Shown: piece after piece, positions 10,606-21,725 of the stretch
Numbering within the stretch: the first letter of the stretch is position 1
How the letters are laid out: each line of letters starts with the position of its first letter
Assembly (NCBI GenBank): GCA_035578155.1
Contig: JAPWDM010000022.1
Location: forward strand, 5,085,076-5,149,075
From: Brachynemurus nebulosus
Taxonomy: Eukaryota; Arthropoda; Insecta; Neuroptera; Myrmeleontidae
DNA length: 64,000 nt
Direction: 5' to 3'
Made by a program: the position numbers and the translations under genes
The notes under the pieces: model-generated
Told to the model about the DNA's origin: nothing
The model's input: the letters and a program-made list of their open reading frames with translations, nothing else
Databases searched by the model: none

Positions 10606-12732
10606 TTATAATTGTAATTCTTTTTGAATTTGTTCTAAACTTTTACCCTTCGTCTCTGGCAAAAATATGAAACCAAACACAGCACCTGCCACATTAAATA
10701 ATGCAAAAAGCCATAAACTAACATACACGCCATAATTATCCGATATTATTTGATAGAGTTTTGTGACACTGAAGCCACAAATTGACCCAATTATTGATAA
10801 TAGTGAACCAGCTGTTGCTCGATATTCAGTTGAAAAAATTTCACCACAAATTAAATACGGAATTGACATTAAACCTATACCGGCTGTTGCTGTATATAAA
10901 ATTAAACCAACAACTGGTACTAATGAATACTGTTCAATATTTTCATATCCAGTTTCTTGTAGATAGAAGAAAACACCAGTCATGATTAGTGGTAATACTG
11001 CGCCTAGAGTCGATGACAAATATAAAGGCTTTCGCCCCCACCAGTCAACAATAAACGTACTGATTATACTTATAATAAAATTGGAGGCAATAAATATAAT
11101 ACCAGTTGCTGCCACGGGAATTGGTGCGTGAGCTTGTTCAAAAAGAATTTGTGAATACGCCAACAAAGCCACTAATCCCGAAAATTGTTGAGTTATAATT
11201 AATCCAACAACAATTAAGAGACACCTTCTGTTTAAGCTAGTTTTTATTATATCAAAAACGCGTGCAGAAGATTCTTTTTGTTTTAACCAACCAGTTTTCA
11301 ACTCTGCCACTTCATTAGTGACATTATCAGTTTGTCGTAAACGTTGCAACGATTTTTCTGCCAAATCATCTCTATTTTTCATTGTATAAAAATATGGCGT
11401 TTCAGGTACAAATAAAAATGCGACTACTTGAACAACCGCAATAATTAAACAGATAATGGCATTTATTTGTATTGAAACGAATGGAATTACGCAAAATTCA
11501 AAAAGCATGAATAAATTCATTAATATTGTAGTCATAAATAATAAACGCCCTCGAATATCTGGGGATGATATTTCACTGATATATGTTGGAACAGATACAA
11601 AATAAAGTCCCACAGCCACACCACAAAAAAATCTTGCAGCATATAACATTTGAACATTTTTTGCACAAATAATTAAGACAAATGTTATAAGGTTTGGTAT
11701 CCCACCAAAAATAATTGTGTTTTTTCGTCCGAAATGATCCGACAAAAATGAACCAACAAATGGTCCCGGAATCGCTCCAATTTGCAAGAAACCAGATAAC
11801 CATGACGACTGAGAACTTGTTATTGGAATTGGTGAAGTATCTTCTTTCATCAGAATTTCTAGTGTAGGTCCAATCCAGCCAACATGTAATCCAAGTATAC
11901 CAAAGGCTAAAGCAGCTGAAAATTTTAAGAAATGCTCTTTAATGTATTAAATCATATATTTATTTTATAAACATATTCTGTACAATAGGGTGGGAAACAT
12001 TATCACTTAGCATTGTACTCTTTTCTGTGTTATACTACTGTTTAACCTATGCCTGAATTCTACTAGAAAAATTCTTTTGACTAACTCTATAAATAATGAT
12101 TGACCCTATTCAGTACTAACCCTAACAATTCTTTGTCACTGCGTAAACTCTTGCAGTAACTCAAATTAGTCTATCACGTGCTCTATTTTTATAACAGCAC
12201 GCTTAACATCGAATGTTTACTATAGCTTTCAATTCTCCAAACGCTATAAATTAGAAGAAATACAACAGAAATAATTCATAAAAATAAAAGAGTGGAGGGT
12301 TGTTTTTTTTCTAAATAAAATCATGTTTACGCAATTTATATTTGTTAATTACAAAATCTGATATACCCTTACAAAACCATTCCAATTAATTCAACATTAA
12401 CGGAGACTATGTTGATTGTTAAGAATCGATAAAACTAATACAATTATCGCAATATAACGAAATCGTCTTAACCGCTCAAAAATGTATTAATTTGATCAAG
12501 TGTAAGTTACTCTTGTAGTTTCTATTTTATTTCTCATTTAATTTTGCTAGACATCTTTGATTTTCTCTAGTATGTCTAAGACACTTTTCTAAATATTGTA
12601 AAACTTCTTTCTAACGATAAAAAAAAAATAATATGTAAAACAATACATACCTCCTAAGGCTGATAAATATTGGACAAGATGCTTTTCATTTTTGCAACGT
12701 TTAATTGTTATTTCTGTTTCAATTTTATTCAT
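10606..12732 (-). CDS. MFS sugar transporter, facilitated trehalose transporter Tret1-like, 463 aa, two exons
   Basis: Predicted facilitative hexose/trehalose carrier of the plasma membrane (SLC2-type, PF00083). Exon 2 is 10606-11915. Upstream of its first Met the frame stays open through ALAFGILGLHVGW (TM1) to a TTTTCAG acceptor. Exon 1 is 12651-12732, starts MNKIETEITIKR and ends at a GTATGT donor. It contributes one base and exon 2 two bases of the joining codon, giving QYLSALGA|ALAF, a normal TM1 entry. The intron is 735 bp. Family motifs seen: DHFGRK after TM2, 'SPDIRGRL', 'VPETPYF' in place of PESPR(Y/W), QQFSG in TM7, DWWGRKP, and the C-terminal PETKGKSLEQIQ. Twelve hydrophobic spans and the total length fit the family. 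An upstream Met (12798) is possible but less likely. No disabling mutation is seen. The exact sugar is not deducible. Confidence 0.9.
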
Positions 12733-13139
12733 GTTTTGACAATCAATCATACAGAACAAATAAATCAACAATAAATTGTTGATTGAAAAAATCAACAATA
12801 AATTTGAAAAATTGTCTTAAAAACTAAACCTTCAATAAATAAATTTGATAAATTTCTAAAAATTATAAGCTCTAAGTTCCATCTTTTCAAACAATTGGTA
12901 ATTATAAACAAGCGTATTGTTTAATGAGCTTTATTGTTAATATTTTATATACTTATACCATTTTTTAAGTATCAAGTACTTCATAAATTATTATTATAAA
13001 ATACTGATAAAAATAATGATTACCACGCACATTTATCAGTAGTACCATGAGTACTATGTGTGAAGCAGTCGTGTATACAGGGGAAAGGATTAAAGGATCA
13101 TGACTCCCTCCAAGAATTAGACTTACAAATAACACTACC
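12733..13139. other. 5' flank of the transporter gene
   Basis: AT-rich sequence that should contain the promoter of the minus-strand transporter; no individual element can be named. The ORF at 12965-13192 has no protein-like features. Confidence 0.4.
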
Positions 13140-13264
13140 CAGGTGCCAACCGCCAATCTTTTTGAAACTTTGCTGGTGTGTAGAATAGGCAAAAATAAGG
13201 GACCCCTATTTTTTTATCGGCCGAAACCGGCGTTCACGGGGTGAAATCAGTCCTTAAGGGGTCT
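13140..13264. repeat. Fragment of the 'GGGGTGAAATC' foldback family (left piece)
   Basis: CAATCTTTTTGAAACTTTG, GGACCCCTATTTTTTTATC and GGGGTGAAATC parallel the ends of the foldback elements at 25796 and 29133. Its continuation (TATCTCGAAAAC..AGAGATAGAGG) appears 7 kb away at 20277, as if the intervening DNA had been inserted into one copy. Confidence 0.55.
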
Positions 13265-13435
13265 CGCCGGGCAGCGTATATAGAAAAGCTAATCGAATAC
13301 GTCCCTATAGGCGTTGTGACGAACTGAAAAAGCATTTCCACACAATAAATACCATAAAACACGTGTAAATGCTACTTCAGTTCGTCTCGGGCGGTGACAT
13401 ACTGGAGTAGGGTTTCTATGTTTTTATGTATTTAA

Positions 13436-14361
13436 CCCTAGAATCATACGTTGGTCTACGAGTCAAGTTAATCATACATCGGCGTCGTTTCGACGAATGG
13501 ACTTTTTACGGGGAGTTTTAGAGTTTATTTGCAAAAAACATTTTTTTTACATAATAATACTACAAAAGCAAATAAAATATTTAAAAAAATTGGATTTTGA
13601 AAAATTTCTTAACATAAATATTTATTAATTTTTTAATCTTTTTATCAAAGCATATTTTCACTATAAAAATTAAAAAATAGATAAATACATCAATTGTATC
13701 ATAAAACAAACATGTCTTTCAAATAATTAATTTATGAACTATTATGAGTCAGATGGACGTGTGTGACTTTACAGAATATGAAATTTCTCAGTCGTAAATA
13801 TTCCTATAGATATGTAGTTATTTCCCCATTAGGCACATTTGTAAATTTTCTAAACTTTGTTAGTAATTTTTAGAATAAGATCTCAAAAAATAATAAAAAT
13901 TAAAATATTTTCCACAAAATAAATTGTTAACCTTTTATTAAGTCACTTGAAACGCATTCTTTAGTTTTCGATTCAATATATTAAAACTTCAGTATTATGT
14001 CGTCTCTATAAGTCAAACAGCTGTAATAATCTTTCACATTATCATAATCGTTGAATAAATTAATTATAACATCCATATCTTTAATAAATTTTAGAAAAAT
14101 TAGGAAAACTTTTATATGTGCAGTACAAAATCTTTAAAAAAAATATAGGGTAATCATACATCGTCGTCCTTTTGACGCACGCTATTTCAGTATAAAAAAA
14201 AACGACAATAGCTATAAACAAAATTTATACGTCTTATGTGTTATAATAACAAATAAATTAGATAACAGAAGTTTCACAGCAAGTGGGCACCGACAAGTTG
14301 TAGTATTGGAGCAGGTAGAGAAGTTCGTTCGTCGTTTTGACGAGTACGTATGATTCTAGGG
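13436..14361. mobile_element. piggyBac-like non-autonomous element, 926 bp, TTAA-flanked
   Basis: The ends are CCCTAGAATCATACGT and its inverse ACGTATGATTCTAGGG, each next to TTAA (13432-13435 and 14362-14365). TTAA duplication with CCYT..RGG ends is diagnostic of the piggyBac superfamily. Subterminal 'AATCATACATCGTCGT' motifs recur at 13470 and 14150. No transposase ORF. The opposite foldback arm (about 17017) has the same flanks joined through one TTAA. Confidence 0.92.
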
Positions 14362-14577
14362 TTAAATTCACTGGAAACCCTCATCCAGTTCGTCACCGTT
14401 CAATTAATCCATCATATCAAGTGAATCTCTGCTAGTTTGTTTGTTTTGAACGATTAAAATTAAAATAATTTAATTGGAAATACTTATTAAATTTTTTGGC
14501 TCCAGTTTAATAATTCAAAATCAGGATTTTTATTTGTTCGAAACTAAGTAGTATTTACATGATGGTATTAATATTAA

Positions 14578-16108
14578 CCCTAGATTTTTACGTTGGTCTA
14601 GGAGAAACATTAATCATACATCGTCGTAAATTTTACGAATGGAATTTTTACGGAGAATTTTGGAGTTTTTTTTTACGTAACAGTACTATAAAACGAACAA
14701 AATACTTAAAAAATTTGCATTTGGAAAAAGTTTTTAATCCAAATATTTATTAATTTTTATACATATCTATTTATTAAAGCATATTTTCAATATAAATATT
14801 AAAAAATAGATAAATACATCAATAAATTGTATCGTAAGACTTATTGTCTTTCAGATAATTAATTTATGAACTATTATGAATCAGTGGACATGTGTGAGGT
14901 TACAGAATGTGAAATTTCTCGATCACAAACATTCCCGTGGATATGTAGTTATTTCCTCATTACATTCGTAACTTTTCTAAAATTTGTTAGTAATTTTTTG
15001 AATAAGTACTCAAAAAATAATAAAAATTAAAATATTTTCTACAAAATAAATTGTTAATTTTTATTAAGTCACTTAAAGTGTATTTTTTGGTTTTCGATTC
15101 AATATATTAAAACTTCAGTATTATGTCGTTTGTATAAGTCAAACTGTTGCCATCATCTTTTACATTATCATTATCACTGAATAAATTAATTATAACATCG
15201 ATATCTTTAATAAATTTAAAAAAAATTGGAAAAACATATGTAAAGTGCAAAATTTCTAAAAAAAAAAAACTTACGTTAATCATACATCATCGTAAAATTT
15301 ACGAGTACTATTTTAATATAAATAAAATGACGTAATTATAAAGAAAATTGATACGTCTTCTATGTTATCATAGTTCATAACCATAACAAATACATAAGAC
15401 TAGCCGTACCCGCGACGTCGTTCGCTCAAAGTATTGTTATAAACTCAATCAGATGTATGTAAGTATAATAATTATACAAAACTTGCAAAGAATAATAATT
15501 TTTGTGTAATGCATGCACATGCTCAAAATGGTTCTTCTATTTTCCCGTGGGAATGCGGCATTTTCCCGGAGTAAAAAGTATCTTAAATGTTGCCCTAGGT
15601 AATAAGTTTTCACCACACCAAATTTTATTAAAATCCGTCCAATAGTTTTGCCTAATGTGTGCACATGCCCAAAATGGTTTTTCCATTTTCCCGTTGGAAT
15701 GAGAAACTTTCCCGGAGTAAAAAGTATTTTAGATGTTGACCCAGGTAATAAGTTATCATCACTCCAAATTTCATTAAAATCCGTCCAATAGTTTTTGCGT
15801 GATGCGTGAACAGGCAGACAGACAGACAGAGAGACAGACAAAAATTCTAAAAATGGCTGTTTTTGTATCTACATCGATAACTATTTACAGTATCAGCACA
15901 ATCTTCAAAAAATATTCCATGTACAGAAATGGTCTCGTTACAATTTTATTATATGTATAGATAACAGAAGTTTTAAAACAGACAAGCAACTACAAGTTAT
16001 GTATATTACTGCAGCAGGTAAAGAATTCTTATTAAGAAAAAGAAATGGGTGTTTAATTTATTTGTCAATTTTTATAAGCCAGTTTTAGGAGTACGTATGA
16101 TTACAGGA
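14578..16108. mobile_element. Second piggyBac-like element of the same family, carrying a retroposon
   Basis: It starts TTAA-CCCTAGATTTTTACGTTGG (TTAA at 14574-14577) and aligns with the first copy throughout. The right end is eroded (CGTATGATTACAGG, then ATTAA at 16108-16112). It is about 970 bp once the insertion at 15398-15960 is removed. The opposite foldback arm lacks it (ATGGTATTAATTTTAATAA on the other strand near 16790). Confidence 0.85.
15398..15960 (+). mobile_element. Non-LTR/Penelope-like retroposon tail with internal 145-bp duplication
   Basis: It begins ACTAGCCGTACCCGCGACG and has the common insect retroelement phrases 'AAAATCCGTCCAATAG', a (CAGA)n block near 15812-15838, and ends 'TTTTATTATATGTATAGAT'. 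The body holds two tandem copies of about 145 bp (15505 and 15652). The first piggyBac-like copy shows the empty site (AACAAATAAATTAGATAACAG). The ORF on the reverse strand here is a translation of the repeat. Confidence 0.65.
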
Positions 16109-16204
16109 TTAATAATAATAATAATAGCTCTATGTTCTTCCATTACAGGTACACGTTATTTAATGACTTTTGGCACAAGGTTTATTATTTGTAATATTAA
16201 GGGC

Positions 16205-16229
16205 TATATATATATATATATATATATTA
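16205..16229. repeat. Short (TA)n tract
   Basis: About 12 TA units next to the right end of the second piggyBac-like element. Confidence 0.9.
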
Positions 16230-16404
16230 TGCAGTCGTTTTTCGGTAATTTGATTTTCTAATTAGCTAGAATGCCAAGCTTGAATTCTCTCTTCTGAAAT
16301 ACCTGTACCTTTTCCTGTCGCAAAAAAGTCTTCATAATTTTTTTTTAAGAACATCAATGCGGCGGGTGAAGAAACATTAGCAAATCATTAGCAAAACATT
16401 AACA

Positions 16405-16610
16405 ATATACATTTGATCAACTGAAAGATATCGATACAGAAATGTCAAGAACGCCACCAGATTTTAACAAGCCTATCGATCGAAAAGCTATCGAAAATTA
16501 GAACAACGTAATTCATAAATTAAATGATCAGTTTGTACGCATAGGTGAAGTCCTTCAAAGTGATGTAAATTCAAGCAATATACCTCAATTACAGTTTACT
16601 GGTTTAACGT
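16405..16610 (+). pseudogene. Coding-like fragment in the loop of foldback 1
   Basis: One frame reads about 64 codons from a stop near 16399 with a single internal TAG at about 16499. The peptide is polar and helical (FDQLKDIDTEMSRTPPDF, then HKLNDQFVRIGEVLQSD) with no low-complexity bias, unlike chance translations of this AT-rich DNA. I do not recognise the family. A captured or decayed exon is the simplest reading. Confidence 0.35.
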
Positions 16611-17397
16611 TTTACGTTTTTAACGTTTAGGTAATAAGCACTGGATAAAAAGAGAATTTTTTTAAAATACGACAAAAACGAAAAATTTTACTAAGAATTG
16701 GTTTTATTGGTTTCTTGTTAGAAAGTCACTCTGAAATAAAATCTTTTTTAATGATAGAACATAGAGCTATTATTATTAAAATTAATACCATAATGTAAAT
16801 GTTACTTAATGTCGAACAAATAAAAATTCTGATTTTGAATCATTAAACTGGAGCCAAAAAATTTTAATAAGTATTTCCGATTAAATTATTTTAATTTTAA
16901 TCGTTCAAAACAAACAAACTAGGTTTCCATATCACATAATTGTTAGCAGAGATTTACTTGATATGATGGATTAATTGAACGGTGACGAAGTGGATGAGAG
17001 TTTCCAGTGAATTTAAATGCATAAAAACATAGAAACCCTACTCCAGTATGTCACCGTCCGAGATGAACTGAGGTAGCATTTACGCGTGTTTTATGGTGTT
17101 TATTGTCTGGAAATGCTATTTCAGTTCGTCACAACGCCTGTGGGGACGTATTCGATTAGCTTTTCTATTTACGCCGCCGGGTAAGCATATAGGATTTCGG
17201 ACCAGTGGCTTTTTCGGCTATTCTTTTTCATGAACGTTGCTTATGGTGAGTAATGTTCGAAAATATGGGTATTAGGCCTCTACCCCTTCTATTGTCAGAG
17301 ATATGGGGGTAACAACCCTTAACTTCAGAATTTTTTGCTTCAAAACTATTGAAGATAATTAGATGAAATTAACAGAGGATGTTGATGTATAGTAGCT

Positions 17398-17756
17398 GTA
17401 ACTTTTGTTTCATTTTCAAACCTTTATTTAAATCATTTTAAAACACGTCGACTAAATAATGAGTTTAATTAATATTTTTTTTTGTAGCGCACACAATAAT
17501 TAAATTACAATTTATTTGTTTATTTTGTCACTTGCCATTACGTAACCCGAAATATTCAGCGCAATCACCGGAATTCGTACGTCGTGTCGCCACCTGGATG
17601 AAACCAACACGAAACTCACCTTAGAGGTTGGAGCGATGGATTCACTCTGTTTTGCTCATCACTCATCGTAGAAAAACGACTTGTCTCCGGGATTGTAGCC
17701 CAATCGTTCCGGACAATCAAGATTTTTACATTTAACACGAATTTGAGCATTGTTAC
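17398..17756 (-). mobile_element. 359-bp insertion with 7-bp target duplication and coding-like interior
   Basis: It is bounded by AGTAGCT on both sides (17391-17397 and 17757-17763), with 5-bp inverted ends GTAAC/GTTAC. The other foldback arm has the joined site (GATGTATAGTAGCTTTAT). On the minus strand the first 90 bases read as a peptide with IRVKCKNLDCPERLGY, a CxxxxC-like zinc motif, and a GTGAGT donor-like sequence lies further in. It is richer in G+C than its surroundings. The class is unclear. Confidence 0.6.
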
Positions 17757-18458
17757 AGTAGCTTCATATTATACAATTTCTTTTACATTCGTATGACGTC
17801 ATTTACAACTTAAACTAATAATTAAATTTTTGAGGGTGCGTGTTTAAGACCAACCCCTTGAGTAACACCTATCATGTTATTTGGCTCTAACACCTACCAT
17901 ATGTTATCTGGCTCTATCATAGATATCGCGTGTGGAAATTTCAGCAAGGTCAGATTGGTGGAAGTTGTCTTAAAAAAATATAAATTCAGGTTAAGTAGCA
18001 ATAAGACACCCCCATGAAAAAAACAAAGGACGTGATCTGGATGACTGACTATGGTATTTCTATGTATTTTTCGACGCTGAGTACAAATCTGGGGTCTACA
18101 AAAATTCTTATACCAGTCAAATTTTTGTATAGAGCCATGAATATCCCTTAAATAGGTGTAAAGAGCCCCCCTATGGAAGTTGAGATAAAATTTGGTAAGT
18201 GGGGCTCATTTTTGAGGCACCTCATACTATTAAAGTGGGGTCAAATTTTGGGAAAACTTTTGATCCGACCCAAATTTTAAGGGAGTGGTGGGGGGCGGTA
18301 AAACAATAAAACTTTTCCAAACCAGTTGGAAATAATGTTTCGGTGAATTATCTACAACATATCCAAAATTCAGCTTCCTAGGATGATTTGGAAGGAGTAG
18401 AGGGGGAAAAAACTGATTTTAGCTGGATCTAACACGCCCCCAGCCCCCCAGAATTAAT

Positions 18459-18965
18459 GTAGAGGGTTGAAATTTGGTGTGTTGATAAAGTTCGTACCTA
18501 GGTTGTGCTTTTTGGAGGTTTTAATATTTTACCCCCACACCCCCCATTTTTAAGCTACAATTTCATGCATTTTCGACGTTTTCGAAGTTTGTACCACCCG
18601 CACAGGTCATCCAAATAAACCTAGAGGGCTGAAATTTTGTATTCGGATTGAGTTAATATCAAGGGAGTACCTTTTGGGGGTCTCGACTTTTAACCCTTAC
18701 CCCCACCATTTTTATACCCGAAAGAACATGATTTTTCTTGTTTTTTAACAGTTTCGTTCGGGTCAAAATCTCCCCAAATAAACCTAGAGGGCTGAAATTT
18801 TGTATACAGGTTAATCTAATAGCCAGACACTGTTTTTTGGAGGTTTCAACTTTTGACCCTTACCCCCACGATTTTTACGCCAATATTTCCTTAATTTATT
18901 GTGTGTTTTCTAATACGTCTAGAGACTCTCTAAGGAAACCTAGAGGGCTGAAATTTTGTACGTTT
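18459..18965. repeat. Tandem repeat of about 160 bp, just over three units
   Basis: Units begin near 18459, 18620, 18783 and 18939 with 'CCTAGAGGGCTGAAATTTTG', followed by 'TTTTGGAGGT..CTTACCCCCAC'. The spacing is 161, 163 and 156 bp. The ORF at 18738-18977 is a translation of it. Confidence 0.75.
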
Positions 18966-20276
18966 ATTCAGTTATAAAGCTATTCAAAATTAATATTATT
19001 TTTACGAAATAAATATGTTGTCTCACTTTATCCAGTTGAACAACACGTAAGGTTTCCATTTTATTTGTTGAAGTTTAGAAGCGATAAAATCGTCTGTAAA
19101 ATATATGTAAATATTTTATAATTATATAATTCCAAAAAATAAAAATTTTAAAAAAGGCATCCGAATACAATAATAAATTATGAGTACAGCAAATGAATCA
19201 ACGAATACAACCGATCTGAATACGGAGGTATTCGATACAAAGTATTCATTTAAAAGAATTCGAATACATTGTGACGTATTCGGATATATGAATACTTCTT
19301 GTGTATTCGAATACGTATTCGATTCTCACATCACTAGTTTCAACCCTTGAGACAAATACGGTTAAAGAAACTGAAGGTTGCTCTTCTCAGTGTGCTGCGA
19401 CCAACGTGGAATACGAACAAGAAAAATTTGCTCTCTTACATCTTCCTCCATTTCCGTCCAGCAGAGGGTGATTTTCACCCCTTTAAGGGGTTAATACTTC
19501 GGCTCTGTTCATCCGATACCATCTTACTCTTGCATTCCTTAGGACTTGTAAGCAGAAGTTTCCATAACGTAAATCTATGACCAGAGAGGTATAAAAGGGG
19601 TGTAAGCGGGTGTTAACCCGTTCGGTGGGTGTCAAAATCTTGTTGGAGCCTTTGGAAATAATATAAGTACACGAGGATTGTACTCGTAAAATGCCTGTTC
19701 ATATTCCTTTCTGTAATGATATTGATATTCATAACTTTACACCTATTTAAGGGATATTTGTGGCTCTATACAAAAATTTAAGGGGTATAAGAATTTTTTT
19801 GGTCCCGGATTCGCACTCAGCGTCGAAAATTCATAAAAATACCATAGTCAGTCATCCAGATCAGGACCCTGGTTTTTTTTTGTGGGGGAGTCTTAGTGTC
19901 ACTTAACCTGAATTTATATTTTTTAAGACACCTTCCACCAATTTGACCTTGTTGAAATTTCTACACACGATAACTATGTTAGAGCCAAATAATTCAATTG
20001 TCATTTTAATGTAGTAAGTGACGTCATACGAATGTAAAAAGATTGTATAATATAAAGCTACTATACATCAATATCCTCTGTTAATTTCATTTAATTATCT
20101 TCAATAGTTTTGAAGAAAAAAATTTTAAAGTTAAAGGTTGTTACCTACGTATCTCTGACGATAGAGGAGGTAGAGGTCTAATACCCATATTTTCGAACAT
20201 TACTCACCATAAGCAACGTTCATGAAAAAGTGTAGCCGAAAAAGCCGCTGGGCCGAAATCCCATATGCTTACCCGG

Positions 20277-20470
20277 GGTTCAAATCGTATTTATTAAGAT
20301 ATCTCGAAAACTCTAAGAGATAGAGGAAAACTTTAAATTGACGAAATGTTCCTCTTTAAAAGACCTATTCACCTGTATAGATTAAACGAGGGTTTATAAG
20401 AGGGGCTGGGGATGGAAATCCGGGTAGAATTTATTGTACAGCCTGAGTGGTTCAATGTATCAAATTTTTA
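20277..20470. repeat. Fragment of the 'GGGGTGAAATC' foldback family (right piece)
   Basis: AAGATATCTCGAAAACTCT, AGAGATAGAGG and AACTTTAAATTGACGAAA match the body of the foldbacks at 25.9 and 29.3 kb. It continues the fragment that stops at 13264. Confidence 0.55.
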
Positions 20471-20994
20471 CCATCATAAATAGAAAGAGCACCAAAAAAT
20501 AGGGGATACGTGTTTTTGCGTTTTTCCCAAATATGTGTGGTATTCAAGACATATAAGGAAAAAACGCCGTGAGCAGCGGAGCCGCATCACGGAAGTCGAA
20601 TTTTTCCTTTCATCCTCGGTATTGAATGTCTACAAGGGAAATGTAATGGAAAGTCCACAAGCGATTTGTCATTTTAGTGGTTTCAAAACTGATGATGAGT
20701 GTCCGGTTGATCGAGGCTTTAAAAAAAGGTTTTAAGTTTTAAGGGCTGAATCTCAGTAAATTTCAATTTTGTGCTGATAGCAGTTAGCAGGGAAAAAGCC
20801 AACACAACTCGTACGAGGGCATTCCTACCCACGCTTATCCGCCAATTGCCTTTGTGTTTTATTTTAAAATATTAAAAAAGGAACTTAAATAGTAAACTGG
20901 AAGGCCTTTATGAAGATATTTTTTTTCCAAAAAAATCCAAAATTCCTATTTTATAAATAATAAAAATCCAAAATTCCTAATCAATACCTATAAA

Positions 20995-21235
20995 TAAAAT
21001 AGAAGGGTCTGTCTGTGATTTTCAAATTTTTAGGTATTAGTAAGTTTTTCAGTTACCAAATTCGACATATATACCGAATATAACTTTAAGAAAATTTTTG
21101 TCTGTCTATCTGTCTGTCTGTCTGTTCGTACGAACCGATTTAACTCAAAAACTATTAAAGTTATTGAGTGGAAATTTACAGGGAATATAGATATTAACCT
21201 CCCGATCAATCTTAGCAACATTTTAATCTAATCTC
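20995..21235. repeat. Retroelement-like repeat with (GTCT)n block
   Basis: A (TGTC)n block at about 21100-21126 is followed by 'ACCGATTTAACTCAAAAACTATTAAAGTTATTG'-type sequence common at insect non-LTR tails. No ORF of interest. Confidence 0.4.
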
Positions 21236-21589
21236 CCAAATGGTTATGTACAGGATGATTCAAATAGAATCTTCATTAAGAGTTCATGGTCTTCAAAATA
21301 AATTAGATTTTTGAAAATTTGGTTATAGAAGTTTTCGGACATGTAGAACAATATATTTAGTTCTTGTTTAGTTCTACAGAAAATTTTCAAAAAATGTGCT
21401 GTAATAGGAATTTTTAACATGTAGAATATTTGTTATAATATTTGTTATAATAATTGTTGTAATAATATATTTTGTTTTGATATAGGAAAGTTATACATAT
21501 GAAGTACCTGCAGTGTCACATAAACGATAATGCAGTTACTACTGGGACTTTCTATCAGGGGCAGATAGCCTATATCTTAGTATACCTCT

Positions 21590-21725
21590 TTCGATTATTC
21601 TTGATTATCTCGAAAACTATAGGAGATAGGAAAAAACACTTTATGAGACACAACACTTTATTTTTAAAGTACTTTCGATTGATGTATATAATTCCAGGGT
21701 CGGACCCACTGGAGGGGTGGTTCAG
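21590..21725. repeat. Fragment of the 'GGGGTGAAATC' foldback family
   Basis: TTATCTCGAAAACTATAGGAG and CCAGGGTCGGACCCACTGG match 29290-29405 in the same order. Confidence 0.5.

Larger units (their letters stand above)
13265..17177. mobile_element. Foldback structure 1 with two piggyBac-like insertions in its left arm
   Basis: 13265-13431, 14366-14573 and 16113-16150 together match the inverse of about 16715-17177, including CGTATTCGATTAGCTTTTCTA, GGTTTCTATGTTTTTATG and TTTTGGCTCCAGTTTAAT. The two interruptions are the piggyBac-like elements listed below. The loop (about 16150-16715) contains a coding-like fragment. The outer ends carry a CCGGG..GC.TAT motif shared with the neighbouring foldback. 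Confidence 0.75.
17178..20273. mobile_element. Foldback structure 2, about 3.1 kb
   Basis: 17178-17397 plus 17764-18170 matches the inverse of about 19730-20273, including GAACGTTGCTTATGGTGAGTA, CATTCGTATGACGTCA and TGGATGACTGACTATGGTAT. The left arm is interrupted by the 359-bp insertion. The loop (18170-19730) contains G/C-richer tandem units and a GAATAC-rich segment near 19195-19330. The ends share the CCGGGTAAGCATAT motif. Confidence 0.75.

Noticed and set aside
15449..15841. 130-aa minus-strand ORF
   Set aside because: Lies wholly within a retroposon with an internal duplication; the repeated peptide reflects the DNA repeat.
20535..20735. 66-aa ORF with basic start
   Set aside because: No motif, no splice context and located among repeat fragments; not supportable as a gene.
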